Under the pieces are notes generated by a model. That model saw only the letters and a program-made list of their open reading frames with translations, had not been told where the DNA came from and searched no databases. DNA of 64,000 bases from Lewinellaceae bacterium (GTDB lineage Bacteria > Bacteroidota > Bacteroidia > Chitinophagales > Saprospiraceae): positions 1 to 64,000 of the forward strand of contig JADJRC010000004.1 in the NCBI GenBank assembly GCA_016712415.1, given 5' to 3'. Numbering within the stretch: position 1 is the stretch's first letter; the number at the start of each line of letters is the position of its first letter. A program made the translations under genes and the position numbers. Shown one piece after another: positions 18,016 through 29,200 of this stretch.

Positions 18016-19484
18016 TCATTGCTTCACCACTTTCCTTCCCACCCATCCCTTATCTGTACGCACCGACAGTACATACACCCCCGGCGGCTGTCCGGCGAGT
18101 GAGAGACGGTATTCCCGCACGGGGTATTGCCTGAAAAACTGCACATCGTCGAGCACGCGCCCGTTGGAGTCGATCAGGCGCAGGCCGAGCAGTGGCGCTT
18201 CGGGCGATTCCACGGTGAAGCGGTCGGTAGTGGGGTTGGGGTAAATATTCAAGGCCACCGCTGTCGCTTCCGCTTCCGGGGCGGCGACGCTGCCTTCGCA
18301 GCCGGGTTCGAGGCAGCCGAGGCTGTCTACCTTGACGACCCAGGCGGCTTGTAAGTCGTTGCTGTCGCTATAAGCATAGCCGTACATCAGGAAGCCGGAG
18401 TCGGAAGTGGAGATCATACCAAAAAATTCGTTGTTGTGATCGGTTTGGGTATAAAATTTTCGCCGCCAGAGGAGGTTGCCCTGCGCGTCGGTTTTGGTGA
18501 GTATGCCCCGGGCCCAGTTGCCGTTGCTGGCGGAATCGTATTCGATGACATTGCCGGCATTGACTAATGATCCATCGTCGAGTTCGGCGGCGAAGCCGAA
18601 CCAGGAGTCGGGCTCATCAAAAGGAAAGGTTTTGTGCCAGAGGATATTTCCGTTGGGCGAAATGCGGGACATCCGGGCCAGGTAGTGATCGCCGGAGGTG
18701 TAAGTTGCGGCAGTAAGCAGGATGTCGCCGTTGTGCAGGGTTTTGACACGGGGGTAAGTGTTGCCGTTAAAGTTTTTTTTCACAACTGGTTGCCGAGGCT
18801 GTCTATTTTGATGACAAAATGCTGAGTTGTGGATCGAAGCCCTGTATTCCCCTAGAACATACCCTTCATCGGCGGTAGTATCCATGTTCCAGCATCGTTC
18901 GGGATAGTTGCTGACACCGATTGTTTTTGCCAAGTGAGGTTACCGGCAGTATCGGTTTTGACTAGATAAATATCGCCTCCGGTAGAATCGCTAAAATTCA
19001 AGGTTTGGCCAGCCATAAGCAAGTATCCGTCATTATGGCTTGCCATGGCGTCGAAAGAGTTGAATTTGACGCCGCCGTAGTTTTTTTGCCATATCCTTTC
19101 CCGCTGAGGTCTAGTTTCATCAGATAACATATCCAAACTTGATCGGCACTTTTGACCTGTGTGCCAGGCAGAAAAAAATATTGACCAGATAATAACAAAG
19201 ATTGCCAAGCGGTATAATAAACTGTATTATCGCCAGTAAATATTTTTTTTGTGATGAAATAAGTCTCCGGTCTCATTGACGGATATATTCCAAAGGAAAA
19301 AATTATTTCCACCAAAACCTACATTAAATCCTGACAGCATGAATTGTTCATCGGGTAATTCCCGGGCTGACGAAAATGCTTGAAATAAATTATTATCATC
19401 GAACAATTTATTAAACCGGCCGGAGTCCTGTGCATTTGAACAAAACGTCGAAAACAAGAGTAAAACGATTAGCACCTTTTTCAT
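18016..19484 (-). pseudogene. T9SS beta-propeller-like secreted protein, frame-disrupted (gene A1)
   Basis: Third member of the A family (compare A2, A3). The signal peptide MKKVLIVLLLFSTFCSNAQ starts at 19484. Then come repeats of the type GGDIYLVKTDTAGNLTWQK, typical of the many Bacteroidota proteins with a T9SS tail that resemble delta-60/propeller repeats. The tail (IYPNPTTDRFTVESPE ... GVYVLSVRTDKGWVGRKVVKQ) is nearly identical to A2 and A3. At least three frame breaks split it, around 18780, 18910-18930 and 19080-19250. The first parts differ strongly from A2 and A3 while the last 80 residues match, which suggests recombination. It lies downstream of A2 and upstream of module R1. Confidence 0.75.
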
Positions 19485-19518
19485 GAGTATGGATTTTGAT
19501 ATTGAATCATAAGCAGCA

Positions 19519-19557
19519 ATTTGAGAGCGCTACATACTTTAGCAGCGCTCTCAAATT
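19519..19557 (-). terminator. Hairpin between A2 and A1
   Basis: Perfect 14-base arms AATTTGAGAGCGCT (19519-19532) and its complement (19544-19557) with an 11-base loop, in the gap between A2 and A1. It could end A2 transcription or fold in the A1 leader. No long T-run follows on the minus strand. Confidence 0.55.
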
Positions 19558-19638
19558 CGTAGAGTACTCTTTGTTAACGGGTTACGGCTAATTTTTTCTA
19601 TTGCTGATATTTTATTGTCCAGAATAAGCGAACGAAGG

Positions 19639-19693
19639 GACTTGTCCTGGTTTTAGTTAACAATGTTGTGTAAACCTGTTTCCAGGACAAGTC
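19639..19693 (-). terminator. Inverted repeat just after the A2 stop
   Basis: Perfect 12-base arms (19639-19650, 19682-19693) with a 31-base loop, starting six bases after the A2 stop on the minus strand. It is probably a transcript end or stabilising structure. A1 and A3 lack it and run into module R instead. Confidence 0.5.
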
Positions 19694-19698
19694 ACTTG

Positions 19699-21173
19699 TC
19701 ATTGCTTCACCACTTTCCTTCCCACCCATCCCTTATCTGTACGCACCGACAGTACATACACCCCCGGCGGCTGTCCGGCCAGCGACAGTCTATATTCCCG
19801 CACGGGGTATTGCCTGAAAAACTGCACGTCGTCCAGCACGCGCCCGTTCAGGTCGAACAGGCGCAGGCCGGGCAGGGGTTCGTCAGGCGACTCCACGGTA
19901 ACGCGGTCGGCAGGGGGTTGGGGTAAATATTCAAGGCCACCGCTGTCGCTTCCGCTTCCGGGGCGGCGACGCTGCCTTCGCAGCCGGGTTCGAGGCAGCC
20001 AAGGCTGTCGACCTTGACGACCCAGGCGTCCTGGCGGTTGTTGCTGTCGCGATAGGCGAAACCGTACATCAGGAAGCCGAGGTCGGAGGTGGGGATCATA
20101 CCGAAGAAATAGTTGTCCAGGTCGTGGCGGGTATAGTACTGGCGTTTCCAGATCAGGTTACCCTGTGCATCGGTTTTTGTCAGCGTGCCGAGCACCCAGT
20201 AATTGCCGTTGGTGGAGTCGAATTCCATTTCGCCGCCGGCGAGGACCAGGGCGCCGTCGTTGGATTCAGTAGGATAACTAAACCAGGCGTGCCATTCTGT
20301 GCCCGGGAAATGTTTGAGCCACAGGATGTTGCCGGCAGGCGAAATTCGTACAATTTTGGCTTGATCGATGCTGCCGTTTACCGGCGCTCCTGTAGTGAGC
20401 AGGAAATCACCGTTTTGGAGGGTTTTGATGTGTGGTATTCTTTTTCCGCTGAAATTCTTTTTCCACTGCTGGTTTCCCAGGCTGTCGATTTTGATGACAA
20501 AAACGCTGGATTGTGAGTCAATGCCCTGACTCCCTGTGATGACATAGCCGCCATCGGCAGTAGTATCGATGCCCCAGCAGCGTTCTTGAAAGTTGTTTAC
20601 GCCCCAGGATTTTTGCCAGATTACCTCGCCTGTGGTATCGGTTTTGACGACGTAAATGTCGCCTTCGGTGGTGTCTGTAAAGCTGTAAGATATTCCTGCA
20701 AGTAAAAATTCCTGATTTCTGTTAACTACCATGGCATCAATCGCTTCATATCCACTACCTCCGAAGATGTTTTCTCGGATTTTGTTACCCAAACTGTCGG
20801 ATTTCATCAAGTAAGCATCTGATTCTTGCGTTTGATTAATGTGCTTCTCTCTGGACCCCGCCCAAAAAACATGGTTGTTTAATTTAATTGAAGACTGAAA
20901 CCCGATGTAATAATATGTCAAAGTATCTCCTAAAATCTTTGCAGTAGAAATAGTATCCCCGTATTGATTAATAGTAATATTCCAAATATAAAAATCATTC
21001 CCCCCAAAGCCTACATTGAATCCTGTCAGGAGAAATTTATTGTTATCGATTACTGTCGTGGCTTCTATAGACTGAAATAGGTCATTTTCGTCGTACAGTC
21101 TACTAAATGTAGGCGTTTGAGCTTCAAGAAATATCGGGATAGCGAAAAATGGAAACAATAGATATCTGAGCAT
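19699..21173 (-). CDS. T9SS beta-propeller-like secreted protein (gene A2, one frameshift)
   Basis: Starts MLRYLLFPFFAIPIFLEAQ, a signal peptide, followed by about seven repeats of the type DIYVVKTDTTGEVIWQKSWG and KIVRISPAGNILWLKHFPG. It ends in a T9SS type A tail (ALNIYPNP ... GRKVVKQ). One base is missing near 19910, where A3 has a T (GTAGTGGGG versus GCAGGGGG). With it restored the length is exactly that of A3 (491 residues). From about 20660 down to the stop it is nearly identical to A3; above that the two differ strongly. It follows B2 after a hairpin and is probably co-transcribed with it. It should be exported through the T9SS to the cell surface; the ligand is unknown. Confidence 0.8.
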
Positions 21174-21187
21174 GGAGAAATAGTTGA

Positions 21188-21224
21188 AATACCCGGCGAA
21201 TCGACCGTATATCCGCCGGGTATT
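21188..21224 (-). promoter_or_regulatory. Intercistronic hairpin between B2 and A2
   Basis: Eleven-base perfect arms (21188-21198 and 21214-21224) in the 57-base B2-A2 gap. The counterpart in the duplicate (26197-26226) keeps the core CCCGGCG/CGCCGGG but has different flanking base pairs and loop, which suggests the fold is what is kept. Confidence 0.75.
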
Positions 21225-21230
21225 TTCCGG

Positions 21231-24101
21231 TTAATGAATAATAGTGAGTTTTTCCACTCCAGCCACTCTTCCATTGATGCTCAACCTTGCGAAATAAATT
21301 CCTGCGGGCCAACCGATTATGGAGAAAATATGCTGAACAGCCCCTGTATAGCCGGACAGGTCAAATTGTTGGACTTCCCGGCCCGTGATATCAATGACTT
21401 CCAAGACTGACTGATGAGTTGTTTCGGGAGCATTGAATAACAGGGCAACATCGGCATTAGCCGGATTGGGAGCGATAGATATCCCGCTGTTCTGAACGGA
21501 GTTTCTGCCGGATTGAACGCCGCGCTCGCTATTAATGGTTTCTATCCTTGGCTGTACCGGAATACCGAAAGCCGTTTCCAGAATCGCCTTCGCATGTGGG
21601 CGCCATCGCACCGCCTTCGCTTTTTAGCAGCAACAAGGCGGCTTTGTTCACGGGATCGAGGTCGGTCAGAGCCTCCACGTTTTCGGTAAAGGCGATGGCG
21701 TCGTCAAGCCCCGTATTTTCATCTTCCAGCAAAGAATTCACTTTTTCCCGGTAAATGCTTTGCTGTTCGTGCGCAATGGTCTGTACCTGTTCGTCGCCCG
21801 GTTGCAGGGCGTCTTTTATAGTCTCCAGTTCGGCGATACGCTGTTCTTCGCAACCAGGGCAGGGGATAACGGGGTCATCGCAGGAGGTAGAGGTTGGAGT
21901 AGTCTGGCAATCCTGAGTATTTACCCCACTACTTACACAAGAAGGGACTTCAAATGAATTTGCTCTATACGCAAACATGGGCGCCCGTTTCCTTAAAAAT
22001 CTGATTATCCAGTCCTACACAAGTCCCCAGGTTATCCCAGAGATTGCCCGCAGCGGAGTTGGAGGAGTTGGACAAGCGCCCTGATCTGCCAGCATCCCCG
22101 AAGTAACAGCAATTCCGAACTGAAACGCATTGTAGTCGTTGCAGCGGATTCTCAGGTTGCCGTTGTTGCCCTGCGCCTGGCTGGCGATATTGATGTTGGT
22201 GAAGGTGTTGCGCTTTTCCACGCTGGCGGCAGAAGTGGAAGAGTTGGCGAGTATGGCGCCGTAGTTTTTCTCCGAGACGGTACCGCCAACGGTTGAAAAA
22301 GTATTATCGGCGACGGTAAGCCCCGATGAGCCGTCGGAATATATCCCGAAGGGTCTGCCGAGGTCGGAAAGCAGGTCGGGCGGCGTCACACCGGAGGGTA
22401 TTTCATCGGGCACGATGAAATTGTTGCTGTTGCTGATTTCCGTAAAATCCACACCTTTCAGCCTGATGCCCTCGAAATTATTGTTGAAGGTAGTGCTGCG
22501 CACGGTGAGGTGCCTGCCGGGGCCGGGCTGGGTATTTTTCCCGTCGATGCCCGTCACCTGGTTTCTGATGTCGCAGCCGTAAACGAAAGGCTGAATTATT
22601 CGAGACGATACCCCTGCTTTCGTAGTGCCCGTGCGGATCCTGGTAGGGGTTGTCGATCGTGCAGAAGTGAAGACTTATCGCTCCCCGGTTGCCGTTCACT
22701 TTCACGTGCGTTTCGCTGCTGTGCGACTGCTCGTGGTTGATGTGGTGTTCGGAATGCCGCCCGGGCAGTCACCAGAAGCGACTAAAGGACTTCCAATCCA
22801 GACAATGTCGCGCAAGGGCAGGTCGTTGATAAATTGCAGTAATAAATCCGGCGTACTGGTAACCGGAGTAGCCCTATTTCCACGTCGTTTCGGTTGTTGT
22901 AAAATCGACGGTATGGGCATAAATGCGCCCGCCGTTTTCAGTCCGGATACCCGTTATGGCGTGCTCAATGCGGGCGTTGTTGATGAGTTGAATTACCCTG
23001 GGATTATTCGCGCGCCCTGTACCACGATACCTTCCCAGGCAGTGAGTAATTGATCCCGGCGCGTCGCCCTGAGTTGAGGGAAGGTCGCCAAATACGTCAA
23101 TGCCGGTCAGTGTGGCGCCGTCTACAATAAGTGTGCCCCTGGCTCTACGACAATGCGCGTGGGGAACGCATTGTACTGCGATTCGCGGAAGTGGATGATC
23201 GCCCCGGTGCAATGGTAAGTGTCGCGCCATTCTTGATCCTGATTTCGCCTTTTTTATGTACATGGCGCCTGTCCAGGCAGGGGGCGTTCCGTTGAATTCG
23301 GTGGAAGTGCCCCTGACGCCAGCGGAAAATTATACGGTTGGCTGAAGTTGCCGCAATCACGCTCCCAAATGTACCACAGATCATCAATCCAGGCATGCCA
23401 GGGCCAGAAAAGAATTGCGTCGGGCGCGAATTGTTCGTTCATCACACCGCCGACAACGGTATGTCCGTGATCGTGGTATTTTGCCTCAGTACATCGCTGA
23501 AAAACCTGCCTGGGGCAAATTATCACAGTTATTTCAACCGGTCCAGGAATTCAGCCATTTCCGTCAGTTCGGAAGACAGTCCCGCAGGGTCGAGGTTGAT
23601 ATTCAAGTTTCCGGGGATTCCGGAAGCAGTTGCCTGAAACGGAACCGGGATTTTGGGCAAACCACCTGATGGCATAATTTCGGGTTGCCACTTTGGTAGC
23701 CGGAACCCCGCATCGTTTATATTGGGAATGTTGGGGAAATCAGCAGCATTGGCGTTTTCTCTGATGTAATCTTCCAGTATCCGGATATGCACGCGGTGCC
23801 AGGGCAGGAAATTGTTGGTGCTGTGGATGCCTTCAAAAAAACAGTCATCGTGAAATTCGGAATGCCTGGATGATCAATGACAAGAAAGTCGCGGATCATG
23901 TCTGCTAATTTTCCTGTTCCGATAGCGTGAGTTGGTGTAAGTCCATGCGTTGCCCCGGTCCCGGTTGTGCAGTGGCGCCCTGTGGCACGGCTATCAGTAT
24001 AAAGAAGAGCAAACCGAGTAAAACATTCGGGTTTAGGAAGTGTTTACCCCCCGCAAAAAGGAGGCGATAAAAAATCTGAAAAAGAGCATGTAGTTTTTCA
24101 T
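21231..24101 (-). pseudogene. Tyrosinase/beta-helix T9SS protein, frame-disrupted copy (gene B2)
   Basis: Near-identical duplicate of B3. In pieces it shows the tyrosinase-like front (fragments with IRDFLVIDHPGIP, INDAGFRLPKW and FLDRL), the beta-helix (CTIDNPYQDPHGHY, VRSTTFNNNFEGIRL) and the T9SS tail (ISIAPNPANADVALLF ... GVEKLTIIH). It differs from B3 mostly by homopolymer-length changes, for example CCCC for CCCCCC near 23309, and by a 165-base in-frame loss near 21605 between GGCGCC repeats. Many breaks make it non-coding as read, but at several sites it is B2 that is in frame and B3 that is broken. ATG 24101 belongs to module R2, and a six-G tract follows. Confidence 0.75.
24047..24052 (-). 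repeat. Poly-G tract (6 G on the minus strand) in B2
   Basis: Equivalent to the ten-G tracts of B1 and B3, but with six G. Two nearby T-runs are also each one base longer than in B3. From ATG 24101 the frame is off by one; seven or ten G would restore it. Confidence 0.75.
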
Positions 24102-24703
24102 TGAATCGAGTTTTTAGTGATGAATAACAAAAGTATGCGAAAAAGTCACAGCGCTTGCAAACGGCACATCCTGCTTTCCGCGCAAGGCGGCAAAGCGAAC
24201 AAAGACTCCGGCAGAGCGGGCCCCTGCCGAAAAGAAAATTGAAAGGATGGTGCTGAAAAGTTGCAGTAAGGGGGATTATATCGAAGTTCCCGGATACAGG
24301 AATGGCGCGGTGTGTTCTGTGCGTTAAATGATGGCTAACTGTAATGAGTATACGGTGAAAAAATCTCGAAATACGTGTTGTACGGTAAATACGGAAGGTT
24401 TCTGTGCGGAAAAAATCGGATGAAGCGCTGTATAAAGGAAGTCGGATAGTAACAAACGATCCGCTTCACAAAGTCAAAGAAAAACAACAGCCGCCATACC
24501 GGCAACTTCGCGGAGTAATTTAACACAGCCCGGCATGGATCGTATTTTCTCCTTCCTGCATCAATCATGAGGCCATATCCGGTTTTACCCCTTCACAAAC
24601 GAAAGCACACGTTGCCCTGCCTCTGTTCGCACCATTGCGAAGTACATCAGAGTCAGAGGCTTTTGCCGGCCACCAGCAAAGATAAGGGAAAGCGCTAGGC
24701 ACG
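24079..24703 (-). repeat. Intergenic repeat module R2
   Basis: Close copy of R1. At 24585-24686 the minus strand reads, without a start codon, a T9SS C-terminal tail containing MYFAMVRTEAGQRVLSFVKG and a stop. It resembles the end of the gene at 29738 (VYFAVVRAGEVWEVVPFVKE). No other gene is seen in it. Confidence 0.85.
24128..24161 (-). promoter_or_regulatory. Bacteroidota-type promoter of module R2
   Basis: Same 34 bases as in R1: TTTG, 22 bases, TACTTTTG on the minus strand, ending 26 bases before ATG 24101. Confidence 0.8.
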
Positions 24704-26179
24704 TCATTGCTTCACCACTTTCCTTCCCACCCATCCCTTATCTGTACGCACCGACAGTACATACACCCCCGGCGGCTGTCCGGCGAGTGAGAGACGGTAT
24801 TCCCGCACGGGGTATTGCCTGAAAAACTGCACGTCGTCCAGCACGCGCCCGTTCAGGTCGAACAGGCGCAGGCCGAGCATGGGTTCGCCGGGCGACTCCA
24901 CGGTGAAGCGGTCGGTAGTGGGGTTGGGGTAAATATTCAAGGCCACCGCTGTCGCTTCCGCTTCCGGGGCGGCGACGCTGCCTTCGCAGCCGGGTTCGAG
25001 GCAGCCGAGGCTGTCGACCTTGACGACCCAGGCGTCCTGGCGGTTGTTGCTGTCGCGGTAGGCGAAACCGTACATCAGGAAGCCGAGGTCGGAGGTGGGG
25101 ATCATACCGAAGAAATAGTTGTCCAGGTCGTGGCGGGTATAGTACTGGCGTTTCCAGATCAGGTTACCCTGTGCATCGGTTTTTGTCAGCGTGCCGAGCA
25201 CCCAGTAATTGCCGTTGGTGGAGTCGAATTCCATTTCGCCACCGGCCATTACCAGGGCGCCGTTGCTGGTTTCCGCAGGATAACTAAACCAGGCGTGCCA
25301 CTCCTTGCCGGGGAAATGTTTGAGCCACAGGATGTTGCCGGCAGGCGAAATTCGTACAATTTTGGCTTGATCGATGCTGCCGTTTACCGGCGCTCCTGTA
25401 GTGAGCAGGAAATCACCGTTTTGGAGGGTTTTGATGTGTGGTATTCTTTTCCGCTGAAATTCTTTTCCACTGCTGGTTTCCCAGGCTGTCGATTTTGATG
25501 ACAAAAACGCTGGATTGTGAGTCAATGCCCTGGCTCCTGTGATGACATAGCCGCCATCGGCAGTAGTATCGATGCCCCAGCAGCGTTCTTGAAAGTTGTT
25601 TACGCCCCAGGATTTTTGCCAGATTACCTCGCCTGTGGTATCGGTTTTGACGACGTAGATGTCGCCTTCGAGGGTATCGCTAAAATTATAACTTGTACCG
25701 GCCATAACAAGATTTTTCTCCTTGTCCATGACCATGGAGTCGAAAGCATCAAACTTGTCCCCTCCGAAACTTTTTTCCCAGATTCTGTTACCTGTGTGGT
25801 CCAAGCGCATGAGGTAGCCATCGGAGAATGGTATCTGGTTAACATATTTTACCGATGACCCTGCCAGGTAGTATCCCATTGAGATTGGAACAAGGGACTG
25901 AATACCAATGTAATAACCTGAACTGTCTCCAGAAGCAATCCTGGCATTGGCTATGGTATCTCCTTCAGAACTAATGGTACAAATCCAGATATAGTGGACG
26001 CTAATGGAAAAGCCGATGTTTCGCCCAGCTATTAGGTAGTTAGATACATCGTCTATTTCAGCAGCGGCCGCAAACCCTTGCCACATGTCATTTTCATCGT
26101 ACAGTCTGTTGAAATAGGGAGCCTGGGCCTGGGACAAAAGCGGGAAAGCGAACAACGGCAAAACCAAATAACGGAGCAT
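24704..26179 (-). CDS. T9SS beta-propeller-like secreted protein, intact (gene A3)
   Basis: Encodes 491 residues and is the only uninterrupted A copy. The signal peptide is MLRYLVLPLFAFPLLSQAQA. Repeats follow with the pattern GDIYVVKTDTTGEVIWQKSWG, KIVRISPAGNILWLKHFPG and GTLTKTDAQGNLIWKRQYY, a propeller-like arrangement common in Saprospiria. The tail (from about residue 415, IYPNPTTDRFTVESPGEP ... GVYVLSVRTDKGWVGRKVVKQ) is a T9SS type A sorting domain, so the protein should be carried to the surface and its tail cleaved. It lies 53 bases after B3 with a perfect hairpin between, so the two probably form one operon driven from R3. The ligand is unknown. Confidence 0.85.
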   Translation of the reverse strand: MLRYLVLPLFAFPLLSQAQAPYFNRLYDENDMWQGFAAAAEIDDVSNYLIAGRNIGFSISVHYIWICTISSEGDTIANARIASGDSSGYYIGIQSLVPISMGYYLAGSSVKYVNQIPFSDGYLMRLDHTGNRIWEKSFGGDKFDAFDSMVMDKEKNLVMAGTSYNFSDTLEGDIYVVKTDTTGEVIWQKSWGVNNFQERCWGIDTTADGGYVITGARALTHNPAFLSSKSTAWETSSGKEFQRKRIPHIKTLQNGDFLLTTGAPVNGSIDQAKIVRISPAGNILWLKHFPGKEWHAWFSYPAETSNGALVMAGGEMEFDSTNGNYWVLGTLTKTDAQGNLIWKRQYYTRHDLDNYFFGMIPTSDLGFLMYGFAYRDSNNRQDAWVVKVDSLGCLEPGCEGSVAAPEAEATAVALNIYPNPTTDRFTVESPGEPMLGLRLFDLNGRVLDDVQFFRQYPVREYRLSLAGQPPGVYVLSVRTDKGWVGRKVVKQ

Positions 26180-26196
26180 GGCGAAATAATTGATGG

Positions 26197-26226
26197 CATG
26201 CCCGGCGAGTCAAATCGCCGGGCATG
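26197..26226 (-). promoter_or_regulatory. Intercistronic hairpin between B3 and A3
   Basis: Perfect 12-base arms CATGCCCGGCGA/TCGCCGGGCATG with a six-base loop, filling most of the gap. It could protect or separate the B3 and A3 messages. No U-run follows on the minus strand. Confidence 0.75.
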
Positions 26227-26232
26227 TTTTAG

Positions 26233-29200
26233 TTAGTGAATTACAGTGAGTTTTTCCACTCCAGCCACTCTTCCATTGATGCTCAACCTTGCGAAATAAA
26301 TTCCTGCGGGCCAACCGATTATGGAGAAAATATGCTGAACAGCCCCTGTATAGCCGGACAGGTCAAATTGTTGGACTTCCCGGCCCGTGATATCAATGAC
26401 TTCCAAGACTGACTGATGAGTTGTTTCGGGAGCATTGAATAACAGGGCAACATCGGCATTAGCCGGATTGGGAGCGATAGATATCCCGCTGTTCTGAACG
26501 GAGTTTCTGCCGGATTGAACGCCGCGCTCGCTATTAATGGTTTCTATCCTTGGCTGTACCGGAATACCGAAAGCCGTTTCCAGAATCGCCTTCGCATGTG
26601 GCGCCGGATTTGGTGAACTGCTGGGCTTCCGACTCCACGAACGCTTTTTCCGTGGCGTTCAGTTGCGCATAAGTGCGCCCCGAAGCCAGCAGATCGTATT
26701 CGAGGGAAAGCCAGGCTTTGTTCGGATCGGTGGAAGGTATGGCGGCAATCGCCGCCGCCGTTCCGGGCGCCATCGCACCGCCTTCGCTTTTTAGCAGCAA
26801 CAAGGCGGCTTTGTTCACGGGATCGAGGTCGGTCAGAGCCTCCACGTTTTCGGTAAAGGCGATGGCGTCGTCAAGCCCCGTATTTTCATCTTCCAGCAAA
26901 GAATTCACTTTTTCCCGGTAAATGCTTTGCTGTTCGTGCGCAATGGTCTGTACCTGTTCGTCGCCCGGTTGCAGGGCGTCTTTTATGGTCTCCAGTTCGG
27001 CGATACGCTGTTCTTCGCAACCGGGGCAGGGGATAACGGGGTCATCGCAGGAGGTAGAGGTTGGAGTAGTCTGGCAATCCTGAGTATTTACCCCACTACT
27101 TACACAAGAAGGGACTTCAAATGAATTTGCTCTATACGCAAACATGGGCACGCCCGTTTCCTTAAAAATCTGATTATCCAGTCCTACACAAGTCCCCAGG
27201 TTATCCCAGAGATTGCCCGCAGCGGAGTTGGAGGAGTTGGAGCAAGCGCCCTGATCTGCCAGCACCCCCGAAGTAACAGCAATTCCGAACTGAAACGCAT
27301 TGTAGTCGTTGCAGCGGATTTTCAGGTTGCCGTTGTTGCCTTGCGCCTGGCTGGCGATATTGATGTTGGTGAAGGTGTTGCGTTTTTCCACACTGGCGGC
27401 AGAAGTGGAAGAGTTGGCGAGTATGGCGCCGTAGTTTTCTCCGAGACGGTACCGCCAACGGTTGAAAAAGTATTATCGGCGACGGTAAGCCCCGATGAGC
27501 CGTCGGAATATATCCCGAAGGGGCGTCCGATGTCCGACAGCAGGTCGGGCGGCGTCACACCGGAGGGTATTTCATCGGGCACGATGAAGTTGTTGCCGTC
27601 GCCGATCTCCGTGAAATCCACGCCTTCCAGCCGGATGCCCTCGAAATTATTGTTGAAGGTAGTGCTGCGCACGGTGAGGTGCCTGCCGGGGCCGGGCTGG
27701 GTATTTTTCCCGTCGATGCCCGTCACCTGGTTTCTGATGTCGCAGCCGTAAACGAAAGTCTGTGAATTATTCGAGACGATACCCCTGCTTTCGTAGTGCC
27801 CGTGCGGATCCTGGTAGGGGTTGTCGATCGTGCAGAAGTGAAGACTTATCGCTCCCCGGTTGCCGTTCACTTTCACGTGCGTTTCGCTGCTGTGCGACTG
27901 CTCGTGGTTGATGTGGTGTTCCGGAATGCCGCCCGGGCAGTCACCCGAAGCGACTAAAGGACTTCCAATCCAGACAATGTCGCGCAAGGGCAGGTCGTTG
28001 ATAAAATTGCAGTAATAAAATCCGGCGTACTGGTAACCGGAGTAGGCTCCTATTTCCACGTCGTTTCGGTTGTTGTAAAAATCGACGGTATGGGCATAAA
28101 TGCGCCCGCCGTTTTCAGTCCGGATACCCGTTATGGCGTGCTCAATGCGGGCGTTGTTGATGAGTTGAATTACCCCGGGATTATTCGGCGCGCCCTGTAC
28201 CACGATACCTTCCCAGGCAGTGTAGTAATTCGATCCCGGCGCGTCGCCCTGAGTTGAGGGAAGGTCGCCAAATACGTCAATGCCGGTCAGTGTGGCGCCG
28301 TCTACAATAAGTGTGCCCCCCGGCTCTACGACAATGCGCGTGGGGAACGCATTGTACTGCGATTCGCGGAAGTGGATGATCGCCCCCGGTGCAATGGTAA
28401 GTGTCGCGCCATTCTTGATCCTGATTTCGCCTTTTATGTACATGGCGCCTGTCCAGGCAGGGGGCGTTCCGTTGAATTCGGTGGAAGTGCCCCCCGACGC
28501 CAGCGGAAAATTATACGGTTGGCTGAAGTTGCCGCAATCACGCTCCCAAATGTACCACAGATCATCAATCCAGGCATGCCAGGGCCAGAAAAGAAGTGCG
28601 TCGGGCGCGAATTGTTCGTTCATCACACCGCCGACAACGGTATGTCCGTGATCGTGGTATTTTGCCTCCAGTACATCGCTGAAAAAACCTGCCTGGGGCA
28701 AATTATCACAGTTATTCAACCGGTCCAGGAATTCAGCCATTTCCGTCAGTTCGGAAGACAGTCCCGCAGGGTCGAGGTTGATATTCAAGTTTCCGGGGAT
28801 TCCGGAAGCAGTTGCCTGAAACGGAACCGGGATTTTGGGCAAACCACCTGATGGCATAATTTCGGGTTGCCACTTTGGTAGCCGGAACCCCGCATCGTTT
28901 ATATTGGGAATGTTGGGAAATCAGCAGCATTGGCGTTTTCTCTGATGTAATCTTCCAGTATCCGGATATGCACGCGGTGCCAGGGCAGGAAATTGTTGGT
29001 GCTGTGGATGCCTTCAAAAAAACAGTCATCGTGAAATTCGGGAATGCCTGGATGATCAATGACAAGAAAGTCGCGGATCATGTCTGCTAATTTTTCCTGT
29101 TCCGATAGCGTGAGTTGGTGTAAGTCCATGCGTTGCCCCGGTCCCGGTTGTGCAGTGGCGCCCTGTGGCACGGCTATCAGTATAAAGAAGAGCAAACCGA

